Assembly (NCBI RefSeq): GCF_002005165.1
Contig: NZ_CP019699.1
Coordinates: 62,001 to 126,000 of the forward strand
Source: Novibacillus thermophilus
GTDB taxonomy: Bacteria; Bacillota; Bacilli; Thermoactinomycetales; Novibacillaceae
Reading direction: 5' to 3'
DNA: 64,000 nucleotides
A program made the position numbers and the translations under genes. This document shows, one piece after another, positions 49,938-63,944 of this stretch (position 1 is the stretch's first letter; each line of letters opens with the position of its first letter). A model generated the notes under the pieces. The model was not told where the DNA came from and did not search any database. It saw only the letters and a list, made by a program, of their open reading frames with translations.

Positions 49938-50363
49938 GTGGCAAAGAAAGTGTTTAAAGTGATTAAACTGCAAATTCCGGCCGGTAAAGCGAATCCGGCA
50001 CCGCCGGTAGGGACGGCGTTGGGGCCTGCGGGCATTAACATTATGGCCTTTTGTAAAGACTTCAACGCCCAGACACAGGATCAAGCGGGACTGATTATAC
50101 CGGTAGAAATTACGGTGTATGAAGACCGTTCGTTTACATTTGTCACCAAAACACCGCCGGCAGCCGTACTCTTGAAAAAGGCGTGCGGCATAGAGACGGG
50201 TTCTGGTGAACCGAACAAGAACAAAGTGGCGACGATCAAGCGGGATAAAATCCGCGAAATCGCAGAAACGAAAATGGCGGACCTGAACGCTGCCGACGTC
50301 GAAGCGGCGATGCGCATGGTGGAAGGAACCGCCAGAAGTATGGGGATTGCGGTAGAAGACTAA
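49938..50363 (+). CDS. rplK: 50S ribosomal protein L11
   Basis: L11 binds the GTPase-associated centre of 23S rRNA. The motif [20 protein letters not shown] and the C-terminal [10 protein letters not shown]-type block are present. GTG at 49938 is seven bases after AAGGAGGT; the upstream in-frame GTG at 49929 overlaps that site. 141 residues exactly as in the family. The insertion sequence lies about 115 bases upstream. Confidence 0.96.
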   Translation: MAKKVFKVIKLQIPAGKANPAPPVGTALGPAGINIMAFCKDFNAQTQDQAGLIIPVEITVYEDRSFTFVTKTPPAAVLLKKACGIETGSGEPNKNKVATIKRDKIREIAETKMADLNAADVEAAMRMVEGTARSMGIAVED

Positions 50364-50421
50364 TCGGTTCGGAAAGTGTGGGAGGAAGTCCTTCCGTTTG
50401 ACCACAAAGGAGGATCGTAAG

Positions 50422-51117
50422 ATGGCGAAACACGGCAAGAAATATAAACAGGCCTTGGAACAAGTGGACCGAGACAAGGCGTACGGCCCGACCGAAGCCC
50501 TTGATCTGGTCAAAAAAATCGCTCCGGCCAAATTTGATGAGACGGTGGAAGCCGCGATTCGGCTCAACGTGGATCCAAAGCGGTCTGACCAACAAGTGCG
50601 GGGAGCCGTCGTGCTGCCCCACGGAACCGGGAAAACGAAACGCGTTCTCGTGTTCGCCAAAGGCGAGAAAGCGAAAGAGGCAGAGGCGGCCGGCGCAGAT
50701 TACGTCGGGGACGAAGACTTGATCGAAAAAGTGAGTCAAGGGTGGCTCGATTTTGACGTCGTCGTGGCCACGCCGGACATGATGGGTCAAGTGGGCAAAC
50801 TCGGGCGCATTCTCGGTCCGAAAGGGTTAATGCCGAACCCGAAAACGGGGACGGTGACGTTTGAAGTCGAGAAAGCCGTCAGCGAGAGCAAAGCTGGTAA
50901 AATCGAGTACCGGGTCGATAAGGCGGGGAACGTTCACGCGCCGATCGGCAAAGTGTCGTTTGAAACGAGACAGCTGGCGGAAAACCTGGAAACGCTGATT
51001 GAGACACTAATTAAGGCCAAACCGCCGGCAGCTAAAGGCCAGTACATTCGCAATGTCTCCGTCTCTTCGTCTATGGGCCCAGGGATTCGCGTCGACATTT
51101 CGGCTGTTGCCAGCTGA
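50422..51117 (+). CDS. rplA: 50S ribosomal protein L1
   Basis: L1 forms the mobile stalk at the E site and can autoregulate its operon. Visible signature: [22 protein letters not shown] at 50422 after AAAGGAGG; 231 residues. Confidence 0.97.
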   Translation: MAKHGKKYKQALEQVDRDKAYGPTEALDLVKKIAPAKFDETVEAAIRLNVDPKRSDQQVRGAVVLPHGTGKTKRVLVFAKGEKAKEAEAAGADYVGDEDLIEKVSQGWLDFDVVVATPDMMGQVGKLGRILGPKGLMPNPKTGTVTFEVEKAVSESKAGKIEYRVDKAGNVHAPIGKVSFETRQLAENLETLIETLIKAKPPAAKGQYIRNVSVSSSMGPGIRVDISAVAS

Positions 51118-51188
51118 AATCCTTGACGCGCGTGAAGTCGTGTGATAAGGTAAACACTGTCATTCATACATCACCCCATATACCGTCA

Positions 51189-51297
51189 ATGCCGTAGACT
51201 GCAGGGGCGCTAAGCTTAAACCTCTACCCTGCCGAGGCGTGTGGAGCAGTTTGAACGTTTGCTTTCTGCAGCCTCCGTATGTCTTACGGAGGCTTTT
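51189..51297 (+). promoter_or_regulatory. L10 (rplJ) leader with terminator hairpin
   Basis: The region contains the GCAGGGGCGCTAAGCTTAAA segment pairing with CCCTGC, typical of the L10 leader that binds the L10-L12 complex. A terminator-like hairpin AGCCTCCGT/ACGGAGGCT with TTTT follows immediately before rplJ. It should adjust L10/L12 synthesis to ribosome demand. Confidence 0.85.
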
Positions 51298-51332
51298 CAT
51301 ATGCCGTGTCGAGAAGGAGGTGTTTAGAACAC

Positions 51333-51845
51333 ATGTCCTCTGCAACCATCGAGGAAAAGAAAAAAATTGTCGAGGAAATCACGGAAAAGCTGAAAAAGAG
51401 TAAAACGACCGTTCTGACTGATTACCGCGGACTAAATGTGGCCGAAGTGACGGAACTTCGAAAACAGCTTCGCGAAGCCGGTGTCGAGTTTAAAGTGTTA
51501 AAGAACACGATGTCGCGCCGGGCCGCAGAAGCTGCCGGTTTTACGGAACTCGAACAGCACCTCGTGGGTCCGACGGCATTTGCGTTTAGCTACGAAGACG
51601 TTGTGGCTCCGGCAAAAGTGTTGTACAAGTTCGCGAAAGATCACGAAGCATTAGAGATTAAAGCTGGCCTGTTGGAAGGTGAGTACGTCACCGTTGAACA
51701 GCTGAAGGAATTGGCTGATCTCCCGTCTTACGAAGGTCTGTTGTCCATGCTGTTGAGTGTTCTCCAGGCCCCGATGCGCAACATGGCTCTGGCGGTCAAG
51801 GCTGTGGCAGACCAACAAGGTGAAGGCGAAGGGCAAGAAGCGTAG
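51333..51845 (+). CDS. rplJ: 50S ribosomal protein L10
   Basis: Stalk base protein that carries L7/L12 dimers. [20 protein letters not shown] and the conserved [12 protein letters not shown] motif are present. ATG at 51333 after AAGGAGGTG; 170 residues. Confidence 0.96.
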   Translation: MSSATIEEKKKIVEEITEKLKKSKTTVLTDYRGLNVAEVTELRKQLREAGVEFKVLKNTMSRRAAEAAGFTELEQHLVGPTAFAFSYEDVVAPAKVLYKFAKDHEALEIKAGLLEGEYVTVEQLKELADLPSYEGLLSMLLSVLQAPMRNMALAVKAVADQQGEGEGQEA

Positions 51846-51879
51846 ACGAAAAAAGATGGAATGAATGGAGGTTATCTCA

Positions 51880-52245
51880 TTGAGTAAGGAAGAAATTATT
51901 GAAGCGATTAAAGGCATGAGCGTTCTCGAACTGAATGACTTGGTAAAGGCGATTGAAGAAGAGTTTGGTGTAACGGCAGCTGCCCCCGTTGCAGTAGCAG
52001 GCGCTGCCGCACCGGCCGAAGCTGCTGAGGAGCAGACGGAGTTCGATGTCATTCTGGCTGAAGCTGGAGCTTCTAAAATTAACGTCATTAAAGCCGTTCG
52101 CACCATTACGGGTCTGGGCTTAAAAGAAGCGAAAGCTCTCGTCGACGAAGCGCCGAAGCCGATTAAAGAAGGGGTTTCCAAAGAAGAAGCCGAAGAAATT
52201 AAAGGCAAGTTGGAAGAAGCAGGTGCAAAAGTCGAGCTGAAGTAG
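51880..52245 (+). CDS. rplL: 50S ribosomal protein L7/L12
   Basis: Stalk protein that recruits translational GTPases. N-terminal dimerisation helices, an Ala/Pro hinge ([15 protein letters not shown]) and the C-terminal domain ([20 protein letters not shown]) are visible. The start is TTG at 51880 after ATGGAGGT, which gives 121 residues; the in-frame ATG at 51865 precedes the RBS. Confidence 0.95.
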   Translation: MSKEEIIEAIKGMSVLELNDLVKAIEEEFGVTAAAPVAVAGAAAPAEAAEEQTEFDVILAEAGASKINVIKAVRTITGLGLKEAKALVDEAPKPIKEGVSKEEAEEIKGKLEEAGAKVELK

Positions 52246-52258
52246 TTTTAGTTCCGGT

Positions 52259-52288
52259 ATAACCCGCTGAGTGTTCTCGGCGGGTTAT
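52259..52288 (+). terminator. Hairpin after rplL, possible attenuator
   Basis: ATAACCCGC and GCGGGTTAT are exact complements across a 12-base loop. No T run follows, so it may be a weak terminator or a processing site in the rplL-rpoB interval. Confidence 0.5.
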
Positions 52289-52308
52289 CTGTCTAGGGGG
52301 CGATTTCC

Positions 52309-52905
52309 ATCGGGGACCACTATTACTCTCGCAATCCGATCAGTGAAAGGGACAAACGGGAATTTTCGACAGACATTCGTGGCCGGACGTTGACATTTTC
52401 GACGGACGCGTCCGTATTCTCGAAAAAAGGGGTCGATTACGGAACGCGCCTGTTAATTGAAGCGCTGCCCCTGCCGCTGGAAGGAGACGTACTCGATCTC
52501 GGTTGCGGGTACGGTCCGATCGGAATCGCGGTCGCGTCGTGGTCTCCCCGTTCCCGCGTCGTGATGGCCGACGTCAATCGCCGGGCACTCGAACTGTGTC
52601 GTCACAATGCGAAACGGAATGGGGTTGAGCAGGTCACTGTCTTAGAAAGTGATGGACTGTCGGCGTTAAAACACCTTTCCTTTGACTGGGTTTTGACGAA
52701 CCCTCCTATTCGCGCGGGCAAACGAGTCGTATACCGTTTATTCGAAGAAACGCGTACCCATTTGCGGGAAAACGGACAGTTTTGGCTCGTCATACAGAAA
52801 AAGCAAGGGGCTCCTTCTGCCATAAAAAAACTCCAGTCTCTCTTTTCCGACGTGACGGTCGCTGTAAGGAGTAAAGGGTATGCTGTTATACGCTGCCGTA
52901 ACTAG
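52309..52905 (+). CDS. RsmC-like SAM-dependent methyltransferase (YbxB-like), apparent ATC start
   Basis: Related to 16S rRNA guanine-N2 methyltransferases; B. subtilis ybxB lies at the same position between rplL and rpoB. SAM motif VLDLGCGYGPIGIAVA and the catalytic NPPIRAG are intact. The first standard start in frame is TTG 52390, but the frame before it encodes a convincing N-terminus (GDHYYSRNPISERDKREFST) back to ATC 52309, eight bases after AGGGGG. That gives 198 residues, near the 201 of B. subtilis. No ATG, GTG or TTG precedes it; a TAG in frame lies at 52294. Confidence 0.85.
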   Translation: MGDHYYSRNPISERDKREFSTDIRGRTLTFSTDASVFSKKGVDYGTRLLIEALPLPLEGDVLDLGCGYGPIGIAVASWSPRSRVVMADVNRRALELCRHNAKRNGVEQVTVLESDGLSALKHLSFDWVLTNPPIRAGKRVVYRLFEETRTHLRENGQFWLVIQKKQGAPSAIKKLQSLFSDVTVAVRSKGYAVIRCRN

Positions 52906-52932
52906 ACAGGAAAATCTGTCTGCAGAAACATT

Positions 52933-52961
52933 TTGACTTCGCCTATCGGCTATGATAAAAT
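52933..52961 (+). promoter_or_regulatory. Predicted sigma-A promoter for rpoBC
   Basis: TTGACT and TAAAAT are separated by 17 bases, leaving a leader of about 165 bases before rpoB. Confidence 0.65.
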
Positions 52962-53135
52962 CTTAGAATGCCACCAAACCATCACAATGAATCTGTCATT
53001 TAGGGCAGGTGAATGAATAAACGATTTGAATTAGGCAAAGATGGGGATATGCACTTTTTGAATGAAAGGTAGTCACCCATTTTCTTTTTTTGTGGGGTCA
53101 AAGATTCCAATTATCGGGCATGAGGGGTGAAAGTG

Positions 53136-56100
53136 TTGACAGGTAAACTTGTACAGTACGGTCGGCGCCAGCGGAGAAGTTATGCGAGGATCGAAGAAGT
53201 CCTGGAACTGCCCAATTTAATTGAAGTACAGCTCAGCTCGTACCAGTGGTTTTTAGAACAAGGTTTGCGCGAAATGTTTCAAGAGATTTCCCCCATTGAA
53301 GACTTCACGGGGAATTTAGTGTTGGAATTTATCGATTACAGCTTGGGTGAACCGAAATACTCTATTGAAGAGGCGAAAGAGCGCGATGTTACGTACGCTG
53401 CGCCGCTGCGCGTCAAAGTGCGTTTGATCAATCAAGAAACGGGAGAAGTCAAGGAACAGGAAGTGTTCATGGGTGACTTCCCGCTTATGACCGATACCGG
53501 AACGTTTATCATTAACGGCGCGGAGCGAGTCATTGTCAGCCAGTTGGTCCGTTCACCTAGTGTTTATTTTAACACAAAAGTCGACAAAAACGGAAAGACA
53601 ACTTACACGGGGACGGTCATCCCGAACCGCGGAGCTTGGCTAGAATTAGAGACAGACGCAAAGGACATCGTCTACGTGCGGATTGACCGTACGCGGAAGC
53701 TGCCCGTCACCGCCCTGTTGAGGGCACTCGGATTCAGTACGGACGCCGAGATCATCGAGGTGTTGGGCGATGAGGAGTACGTGCGCTACACACTGGACAA
53801 AGACAATACCGACTCGACCGAAAAAGCGTTAATTGAAATATACGAGCGTCTTCGCCCCGGCGAACCGCCGACGGTGGAAAACGCCAAGAGCCTGTTAAAT
53901 TCGCGTTTCTTCGATCCGAAACGTTACGATTTGGCGAGTGTGGGCCGCTACAAGATCAACAAAAAGCTCAACGTCAAAAACCGTTTGCTCAACAAAAAGT
54001 TGGCCGAGCCGATTGTCGATGCCGAGAGCGGGGAAATCATCGCGGAGGCCGGACAAATTGTAGACCGTCGGCTGTTAGATAAGTTGATCCCCCATTTGGA
54101 AAAGGGATCCGGGAAGGAAACGTACAACATCACGGAAGGCCTGTCAGAAGAGACCAGTATCACTGTGCAGAGCGTGAAAGTGTACTCTCCGCTCGAAGAC
54201 GGCAAAGTGATCAAAGTCATCGGAAACGGCGATATTTCCAACCAGACGAAGTGCATAACGGCGGCTGACATCGTCGCCTCCATCAACTACTTTATCAATC
54301 TATTGCACGGCATTGGGGACACAGACGACATTGACCACTTAGGCAACCGCCGTCTGCGTTCAGTCGGCGAACTGTTGCAAAATCAGTTTCGCATCGGCTT
54401 GTCGCGCATGGAACGCGTCGTGCGCGAGCGCATGTCCATCCAGGACGCCAACGCCATTACACCGCAGGCACTGATCAACATCCGCCCGGTCATCGCGTCC
54501 ATCAAGGAGTTTTTCGGGTCCAGCCAGTTGTCGCAGTTTATGGACCAAACGAATCCACTTGCAGAGTTGACGCACAAAAGGCGTTTAAGCGCGTTGGGAC
54601 CTGGCGGTCTGACGCGGGAGCGAGCCGGTTTCGAAGTGCGCGACGTCCACAACTCTCACTACGGACGCATGTGCCCCATTGAGACGCCGGAAGGTCCGAA
54701 TATCGGGTTGATCAACTCCCTTTCCACTTATGCCCGGGTGAACGAATTCGGCTTTATCGAGACGCCGTACCGGAAAGTCGATCCCGAAACGGGCCGCGTC
54801 ACTGATGAAATTGTCTATTTGACGGCAGATGAAGAGGACAACTACATTATCGGGCAGGCAAACGCGCCTTTAAACGAAGACGGTTCGTTTGTGAAAGACG
54901 AAGTCCTCGCCCGCTACCGGGACGACGTGATGACAGTTCCGAAGGAGCGCGTCGATTTTATGGACGTCTCCCCGAAACAAGTCGTCTCTGTCGCAACGGC
55001 GTGCATCCCGTTTTTGGAAAACAACGACTCGAACCGAGCGTTAATGGGATCGAACATGCAGCGTCAAGCGGTGCCACTCCTCGTCCCTGAGGCGCCGATC
55101 ATCGGAACCGGCATGGAGTACAAAGCCGCCAAAGATTCCGGTGTGTGCGTCATTGCCAAGCGCCCCGGAACGGTGGAGCGCGTCACAGCAGATGAAATAT
55201 GGGTGCGCCACGAAGGAGAAGTGGACGGTCAGCGTGTCGCAGGCGACTTAGATAAATATAAGCTGTACAAATTTGTGCGTTCCAACCAGGGAACGTGTAT
55301 CAACCAGCGTCCCATCGTGAAAAAAGGCGACCGCGTGGAAAAAGGGGACGTCATCGCCGACGGCCCGTCCACGGAGATGGGAGAGCTGGCGCTCGGAAAG
55401 AATGTGATCGCCGCCTTTATGACGTGGGAAGGGTACAACTACGAAGACGCCATTCTCTTGAGCGAAAAGCTCGTCAAAGAAGACGTGTACACGTCGATTC
55501 ACATCGAAGAGTACGAATCGGAAGCCCGTGACACGAAGCTCGGGCCGGAAGAAATTACCCGCGACATCCCCAACGTCGGAGAAGATGCTTTGCGCAACTT
55601 GGACGAACGCGGGATTATACGCATCGGTGCGGAAGTGAAGTCCGGGGATATTCTCGTCGGCAAAGTGACGCCGAAAGGGGTCACGGAACTGACGGCGGAA
55701 GAGCGGTTGCTGCACGCCATATTCGGTGAGAAGGCGCGGGAAGTGCGCGATACGTCTCTGAGGGTCCCGCACGGAACGAGCGGCATCGTTGTCGATGTCA
55801 AAGTGTTTACACGGGAAAACGGCGATGAGTTGCCCCCGGGTGTCAACCAGCTCGTGCGGGTGTACATCGCCCAGAAGAGAAAAATTTCCGAAGGTGACAA
55901 AATGGCCGGACGACACGGGAACAAAGGGGTGATCGCCCGCATTTTGCCGGAAGAAGATATGCCCTTTCTCCCAGACGGAACGCCGGTTGACATCGTACTG
56001 AACCCTCTCGGGGTTCCGTCGCGGATGAACATTGGACAGGTGCTGGAAACACACCTGGGCATGGCGGCAAAAGCGATGAACATTTACGTCGCTTCCCCGG

Positions 56101-56666
56101 TGTTTGACGGCGCAACGGAAGATGACACGATTGAAGCGTTGAAAGAAGCTGGTCTCGATGAAGACGGCAAAACTGTGCTGTACGACGGGCGCAGTGGTGA
56201 ACCGTTTGAAAATCGCGTCACCGTCGGCGTCTTGTATATGCTGAAGTTGGCACACATGGTAGACGACAAAATTCACGCCCGGTCCACCGGTCCGTACTCC
56301 CTCGTCACCCAGCAACCGCTGGGCGGAAAAGCCCAGTTCGGTGGTCAGCGCTTTGGCGAAATGGAAGTATGGGCGCTGGAAGCGTACGGTGCGGCTTATA
56401 CGCTGCAAGAAATTTTGACTGTCAAGTCAGATGACGTCGTCGGTCGCGTGAAGACGTACGAAGCGATTGTCAAAGGGGAAAACGTTCCGGAACCCGGTGT
56501 GCCGGAATCGTTTAAAGTGCTGATCAAAGAGTTGCAGAGTCTCGGAATGGACGTGAAAATTCTCGCCGAAGACGAGGAGGAAATCGAAATTCGCGAAATT
56601 GACGATGATGAAGATCAGTCCGGGGATAAACAGTTGAACCTGAACTTGGAGACAGCGGAAAAGTAG
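53136..56666 (+). CDS. rpoB: RNA polymerase beta subunit
   Basis: Beta subunit, 1176 residues. The N-terminus [18 protein letters not shown] matches other Bacillales when TTG 53136 is used, with GAGGGGTG about six bases upstream; GTG 53127 is also in frame. The rifampicin region is readable ([20 protein letters not shown] followed by [10 protein letters not shown]) with the usual sensitive-type residues. The C-terminus is short and acidic. Confidence 0.97.
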   Translation: MTGKLVQYGRRQRRSYARIEEVLELPNLIEVQLSSYQWFLEQGLREMFQEISPIEDFTGNLVLEFIDYSLGEPKYSIEEAKERDVTYAAPLRVKVRLINQETGEVKEQEVFMGDFPLMTDTGTFIINGAERVIVSQLVRSPSVYFNTKVDKNGKTTYTGTVIPNRGAWLELETDAKDIVYVRIDRTRKLPVTALLRALGFSTDAEIIEVLGDEEYVRYTLDKDNTDSTEKALIEIYERLRPGEPPTVENAKSLLNSRFFDPKRYDLASVGRYKINKKLNVKNRLLNKKLAEPIVDAESGEIIAEAGQIVDRRLLDKLIPHLEKGSGKETYNITEGLSEETSITVQSVKVYSPLEDGKVIKVIGNGDISNQTKCITAADIVASINYFINLLHGIGDTDDIDHLGNRRLRSVGELLQNQFRIGLSRMERVVRERMSIQDANAITPQALINIRPVIASIKEFFGSSQLSQFMDQTNPLAELTHKRRLSALGPGGLTRERAGFEVRDVHNSHYGRMCPIETPEGPNIGLINSLSTYARVNEFGFIETPYRKVDPETGRVTDEIVYLTADEEDNYIIGQANAPLNEDGSFVKDEVLARYRDDVMTVPKERVDFMDVSPKQVVSVATACIPFLENNDSNRALMGSNMQRQAVPLLVPEAPIIGTGMEYKAAKDSGVCVIAKRPGTVERVTADEIWVRHEGEVDGQRVAGDLDKYKLYKFVRSNQGTCINQRPIVKKGDRVEKGDVIADGPSTEMGELALGKNVIAAFMTWEGYNYEDAILLSEKLVKEDVYTSIHIEEYESEARDTKLGPEEITRDIPNVGEDALRNLDERGIIRIGAEVKSGDILVGKVTPKGVTELTAEERLLHAIFGEKAREVRDTSLRVPHGTSGIVVDVKVFTRENGDELPPGVNQLVRVYIAQKRKISEGDKMAGRHGNKGVIARILPEEDMPFLPDGTPVDIVLNPLGVPSRMNIGQVLETHLGMAAKAMNIYVASPVFDGATEDDTIEALKEAGLDEDGKTVLYDGRSGEPFENRVTVGVLYMLKLAHMVDDKIHARSTGPYSLVTQQPLGGKAQFGGQRFGEMEVWALEAYGAAYTLQEILTVKSDDVVGRVKTYEAIVKGENVPEPGVPESFKVLIKELQSLGMDVKILAEDEEEIEIREIDDDEDQSGDKQLNLNLETAEK

Positions 56667-56704
56667 TGCCCACACTTGCCACCACTCATGAGGAGGGTTG
56701 ACCT

Positions 56705-59700
56705 TTGTTAGATGTCAACAACTTTCAGTTTATGAAAATCGGCCTGGCCTCTCCCAACAAGATTCGGTCCTGGTCGCGCGGTGAGGTGAAAAAGCCGGAG
56801 ACGATCAACTACCGGACGCTTAAGCCAGAAAAAGAAGGTCTTTTTTGCGAAAAGATTTTCGGTCCGACCAAAGACTGGGAGTGCCATTGCGGGAAATATA
56901 AGCGCGTCCGCTACAAGGGCGTTGTCTGTGACCGCTGTGGCGTGGAAGTGACACGGGCAAAAGTGCGCCGCGAGCGGATGGGGCACATCGAATTGGCGGC
57001 GCCGGTTTCCCACATTTGGTACTTTAAAGGCATCCCGAGCCGCATGGGGCTCGTACTGGATATGTCCCCTAGGGCTTTGGAGGAAGTGATTTACTTTGCT
57101 TCCTACGTCGTAACCGATCCCGGCGACACACCGTTGGAGAAGAAACAGCTGCTCTCGGAAAAAGAATACCGCAGTTACCGGGAAAAATACGGTCAGGCGT
57201 TCCAAGCGATGATGGGAGCGGAGGCGATTAAGAAACTGCTTTCGGAAATTGATCTGAACCAAGAGGTTGCGGCGCTGAAAGAAGAACTGAACACCGCGCA
57301 GGGACAGCGACGCAACCGCGTCATTAAGCGCCTGGAAGTGTTAGAGGCCTTCCGTCACTCGGGCAACGAGCCGGAATGGATGATTTTAGAGGTTCTGCCG
57401 GTCATTCCGCCGGAACTCCGCCCGATGGTGCAACTTGACGGTGGACGCTTTGCTACCTCCGATTTGAACGACCTGTACCGTCGCGTCATTAACCGTAACA
57501 ACCGGCTTAAACGACTGCTGGATCTCGGGGCGCCGGACATTATCGTCCAAAACGAGAAACGGATGTTGCAGGAAGCAGTTGACGCTCTCATCGACAACGG
57601 TCGCCGCGGCCGCCCAGTGACAGGTCCAGGCAACCGCCCGCTCAAGTCCCTCAGCCACATGCTGAAAGGGAAACAGGGACGGTTCCGTCAAAACCTCCTC
57701 GGCAAACGCGTCGACTACTCGGGCCGTTCCGTCATCGTCGTCGGACCAGAACTGAAAATGTACCAGTGCGGACTGCCGAAAGAAATGGCCCTCGAGCTGT
57801 TTAAGCCGTTTGTGATGAAAGAGTTGGTCAGCAAGGGGCTGGCGCACAACATTAAGAGCGCCAAGCGCAAAGTGGAACGGGTACATCCCGAAGTGTGGGA
57901 CGTTCTGGAAGAAGTGATCAAGGAGCACCCCGTTTTGCTCAACCGGGCCCCGACACTGCACCGGTTGGGAATTCAGGCGTTTGAACCCGTTTTGGTTGAA
58001 GGGCGTGCGATCAAACTGCACCCCCTTGTCTGTACAGCGTACAACGCCGACTTTGACGGGGACCAGATGGCCGTTCACGTCCCTCTGTCAGCGGAAGCTC
58101 AGGCAGAAGCGCGCATTTTGATGTTGGCCGCACAAAATATTTTGAACCCGAAAGACGGCAAACCCGTCGTGACCCCGTCTCAAGACATGGTGCTCGGCAG
58201 TTACTACTTGACACTGGAGCGGGAAGGCGCACTGGGAGAAGGCGGCGTGTACTCCTCGCCTGGTGAGGTGATTAACGCCTATCAGCAGGGGTACGTCGCG
58301 CTGCACGCGCGCATCGCCATTCCAGCTCGTACACTCGGCAAAACGTCGTTTAGCGACAAACAGCAAAAGGCGCTCATGGTGACGACGCCAGGAAAAATTA
58401 TTTTCAACGAAATTTTCCCGGCCGATTACCCGTACATCAACTCTCCAGAAGAGCAGAAAACGATCGATCAGACGCCGGATAAGTATTTCATCTATGAGAA
58501 AGGGAAAGATGTGCGGGAATTCATTCGCGGCCTGGAGCCGACGGAAGCCGTTGCCAAAAAGTACCTCGGACTCATGATCGCTGAATGTTTCCGCCGGTAC
58601 GGGACGACGGCGACGTCGGTCATTATGGACCGGGTCAAAGCGCATGGGTTTAATTACTCGACAAAAGCGGGGATCACGATTTCAGTCTCTGACGTTATCG
58701 TGCCCAACAACAAAAAGCAGCTCCTCCGAGAGGCCGAAGAGAAAGTTCAGACGGTGATGAAACAATTCCGGCGCGGCTTGATTACAGAAGATGAGCGTTA
58801 CGAACGAGTGATCTCCATTTGGAGCAAGGCGAAAGACGACATTACCGACATATTGATGAAATCCCTTGACGCGTTCAACCCGATTTACATGATGGCCCAT
58901 TCCGGTGCAAGGGGAAACGTTGCACAAATAACGCAATTAGCCGGGATGCGCGGACTCATGTCGGCACCTTCTGGGAAGATCATCGAAATGCCGATCAAAT
59001 CCAATTTCCGCGAAGGGCTGACTGTGTTGGAATACTTCATTTCCACACACGGTGCGCGAAAAGGGTTGGCCGATACGGCATTGAGAACAGCCGACTCCGG
59101 ATACTTGACCCGGCGGCTGGTCGATGTGGCGCAGGATGTCATCGTCCGCGAAGAGGACTGTGGGACAGATAAAGGGGTCCGCATTCGCGCTCTTCGGGAC
59201 GGTCGAGAAGTCATCGAAAGCCTGTACGACCGCATTGTGGGCAGGCTCGCTTTCCGAACAGTTCGCCATCCGGATACGGGCGACGTCATCGTTGAACGCA
59301 ACGAAATGATCGATGAAGACAAAGCGAAGCGCATTGTGGACGCCGGAATAAAGGAAGTTGACATTCGCTCTGTGCTCAGTTGCCGTACGCGGCACGGCGT
59401 GTGCAAGAAGTGTTACGGCCGCAATTTGGCCCTCGGAACACAAGTGGAAATCGGAGAGGCCGTCGGCATTATCGCCGCCCAGTCTATCGGGGAGCCCGGC
59501 ACGCAGCTGACGATGCGCACGTTCCACACAGGCGGTGTCGCAGGAGACGACATTACGCAAGGTTTGCCGCGGATTCAGGAACTTTTTGAAGCGCGCAATC
59601 CGAAAGGGCAGGCGGTCATTACAGAAATTTCCGGTACAGTGACAGACATACGCGAAACGAAAGACCGCCGCGAGGTAGAAGTGAAAGGCGAGGCGGAAAC

Positions 59701-60322
59701 GAAAGTTTACGCGATACCGTACGGGGCTCGCCTGAGCGTGGCCGTTGACGACCGAGTAGCAGCAGGAGACCTTCTGACCGAAGGCTCTGTGGATCCGAAG
59801 GAACTCCTGTTAGTGAAAGGAGTGCGCGGCGTACAAGAGTACATTTTGCAAGAAGTGCAAAAAGTGTACCGCATGCAAGGCGTGGAAATTAACGACAAGC
59901 ACATCGAAGTGATGATTCGGCAGATGATGCGAAAAGTGCGCATTACCGATGCAGGGGATACCGATTTGTTGCCTGGTTCTGCTGTCGATGTCCACGAATT
60001 CGAAGAGGCCAACGAAAAAGTGTTTGAAAATGGAGGAGACCCGGCTGTCGCAAGGCCGATCCTGCTCGGAATCACAAAGGCGTCGCTGGAGACGGATTCG
60101 TTCCTGTCAGCCGCTTCGTTCCAAGAAACGACGCGGGTACTGACCGATGCGGCGATCAAGGGCAAGGTCGACGAACTGCTCGGCTTGAAGGAAAACGTCA
60201 TTATTGGAAAGCTCGTACCGGCCGGGACGGGTATGAACCGTTACCGAAACGTGAAGGTCGACGACGGCCGAGCTGGCGAAGAACGAGCGGAAGCTGGCCA
60301 AGAAGCGGTCGCGGTCGATTAA
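56705..60322 (+). CDS. rpoC: RNA polymerase beta' subunit
   Basis: Beta' subunit, 1205 residues. N-terminal zinc site (CHCGKYKRV...CDRCG), catalytic magnesium motif [12 protein letters not shown], the second zinc site near [13 protein letters not shown] and the trigger-loop region are all intact. TTG start after GAGGAGGG, as in B. subtilis. Confidence 0.97.
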   Translation: MLDVNNFQFMKIGLASPNKIRSWSRGEVKKPETINYRTLKPEKEGLFCEKIFGPTKDWECHCGKYKRVRYKGVVCDRCGVEVTRAKVRRERMGHIELAAPVSHIWYFKGIPSRMGLVLDMSPRALEEVIYFASYVVTDPGDTPLEKKQLLSEKEYRSYREKYGQAFQAMMGAEAIKKLLSEIDLNQEVAALKEELNTAQGQRRNRVIKRLEVLEAFRHSGNEPEWMILEVLPVIPPELRPMVQLDGGRFATSDLNDLYRRVINRNNRLKRLLDLGAPDIIVQNEKRMLQEAVDALIDNGRRGRPVTGPGNRPLKSLSHMLKGKQGRFRQNLLGKRVDYSGRSVIVVGPELKMYQCGLPKEMALELFKPFVMKELVSKGLAHNIKSAKRKVERVHPEVWDVLEEVIKEHPVLLNRAPTLHRLGIQAFEPVLVEGRAIKLHPLVCTAYNADFDGDQMAVHVPLSAEAQAEARILMLAAQNILNPKDGKPVVTPSQDMVLGSYYLTLEREGALGEGGVYSSPGEVINAYQQGYVALHARIAIPARTLGKTSFSDKQQKALMVTTPGKIIFNEIFPADYPYINSPEEQKTIDQTPDKYFIYEKGKDVREFIRGLEPTEAVAKKYLGLMIAECFRRYGTTATSVIMDRVKAHGFNYSTKAGITISVSDVIVPNNKKQLLREAEEKVQTVMKQFRRGLITEDERYERVISIWSKAKDDITDILMKSLDAFNPIYMMAHSGARGNVAQITQLAGMRGLMSAPSGKIIEMPIKSNFREGLTVLEYFISTHGARKGLADTALRTADSGYLTRRLVDVAQDVIVREEDCGTDKGVRIRALRDGREVIESLYDRIVGRLAFRTVRHPDTGDVIVERNEMIDEDKAKRIVDAGIKEVDIRSVLSCRTRHGVCKKCYGRNLALGTQVEIGEAVGIIAAQSIGEPGTQLTMRTFHTGGVAGDDITQGLPRIQELFEARNPKGQAVITEISGTVTDIRETKDRREVEVKGEAETKVYAIPYGARLSVAVDDRVAAGDLLTEGSVDPKELLLVKGVRGVQEYILQEVQKVYRMQGVEINDKHIEVMIRQMMRKVRITDAGDTDLLPGSAVDVHEFEEANEKVFENGGDPAVARPILLGITKASLETDSFLSAASFQETTRVLTDAAIKGKVDELLGLKENVIIGKLVPAGTGMNRYRNVKVDDGRAGEERAEAGQEAVAVD

Positions 60323-60334
60323 AGGTTTGGCGTG

Positions 60335-60363
60335 TTGACATTCCGAAAACGGGATGGTACTAT
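60335..60363 (+). promoter_or_regulatory. Predicted sigma-A promoter for rplGB-rpsL
   Basis: TTGACA and TACTAT separated by 17 bases, 13 bases after the rpoC stop and about 40 before the next gene. Confidence 0.7.
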
Positions 60364-60405
60364 ATTCGAGTATGTCAATGATCCTGTCAGCTTTGGAGGG
60401 CTGTC

Positions 60406-60666
60406 ATGTCTTATGATAAAGTGAAGCAGGCGAACAAAATTTGTGTCGGCGTCAAGCAGACAAAAAAGGCACTAGAACAACAAAAACTGAAAGAAGTCGT
60501 CGTGGCACGAGACGCTGACCCGAATGTAACGGCACCGGTTGTAGAGCTGTGTGAACAACACGGGGTGCCGGTCAGTTACGTTGAATCTATGAAACAACTG
60601 GGGGCTGCAAGCAACATTGATGTCGGAGCTTCAACGGTCGGTATTTTGAATGAAGAGACCTCGTGA
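60406..60666 (+). CDS. rplGB: L7Ae-family K-turn binding protein (YbxF)
   Basis: An 86-residue L7Ae/L30e-type RNA-binding protein. KICVGVKQTKKALEQQKLKE and VVVARDADPNVTAPVVELCE match the family. It sits between rpoC and rpsL, as ybxF does in B. subtilis. Binding to RNA kink-turns is known for that homologue. Confidence 0.92.
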   Translation: MSYDKVKQANKICVGVKQTKKALEQQKLKEVVVARDADPNVTAPVVELCEQHGVPVSYVESMKQLGAASNIDVGASTVGILNEETS

Positions 60667-60901
60667 CGGAGGCTGTCCCATGCGTCAATGTGTGTGGCAG
60701 CCGTGTCACTACATCGACGGTCTCCCTTCTTTTTTGTCCGAAAATGAACCGCCTGGATCTGTGGGCTTGAAGCGTGCGGCCGGCTTAGGCCGATGTTTTA
60801 AGCCCCTCAACGCAAGGCGTAGGTGACCAGGTGACGATAGATTTCCACAGTTTGCAGTCCGAATGTGTGGATCAAATGTTGAGGAAGGAGGTGGCAACAG
60901 G

Positions 60902-61312
60902 ATGCCGACGATTAACCAACTCGTGCGCAAAGGGAGAAAACGCAAAGTCAGCCAATCTGACTCACCGGCTCTGCAATTTGGTTACAACAGCTTTCGCAAA
61001 GAGCATACGCATCTAAATTCGCCCCAAAAGCGCGGTGTGTGCACGCGTGTGGGGACGATGACACCGAAGAAGCCGAACTCTGCCTTGCGCAAGTACGCGC
61101 GGGTTCGCTTGTCCAACCAGATTGAGGTGACGGCTTACATTCCCGGAATCGGGCACAACCTGCAAGAACACAGTGTCGTCTTAGTGCGCGGCGGTCGGGT
61201 GAAAGATCTGCCGGGTGTCCGCTACCACATCGTGAGAGGGGCTCTGGACACCGCGGGCGTACAAGATCGTAAACAAGGTCGCTCCAAATACGGGACGAAG
61301 CGCCCGAAATAG
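60902..61312 (+). CDS. rpsL: 30S ribosomal protein S12
   Basis: Decoding-centre protein. The N-terminus [12 protein letters not shown], the streptomycin-related [11 protein letters not shown] and [20 protein letters not shown] are intact. ATG at 60902 after GGAAGGAGGTGG; 136 residues. Confidence 0.97.
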   Translation: MPTINQLVRKGRKRKVSQSDSPALQFGYNSFRKEHTHLNSPQKRGVCTRVGTMTPKKPNSALRKYARVRLSNQIEVTAYIPGIGHNLQEHSVVLVRGGRVKDLPGVRYHIVRGALDTAGVQDRKQGRSKYGTKRPK

Positions 61313-61328
61313 TGCGTGAAACGAATGA

Positions 61329-61820
<492 letters not shown>

Positions 61821-61868
61821 TGAAAGGCCGGTAGGGTACGGAACTCATCACGAAAGGAGAAAAACAGA

Positions 61869-63944
<2,076 letters not shown>

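Noticed and set aside
55248-56408. 386-codon ORF on the minus strand inside rpoB
   Set aside because: It lies fully antisense to the conserved rpoB frame and its His/Phe/Arg-rich composition is what a reverse reading of such a GC-containing gene gives. No ribosome binding site or family match.
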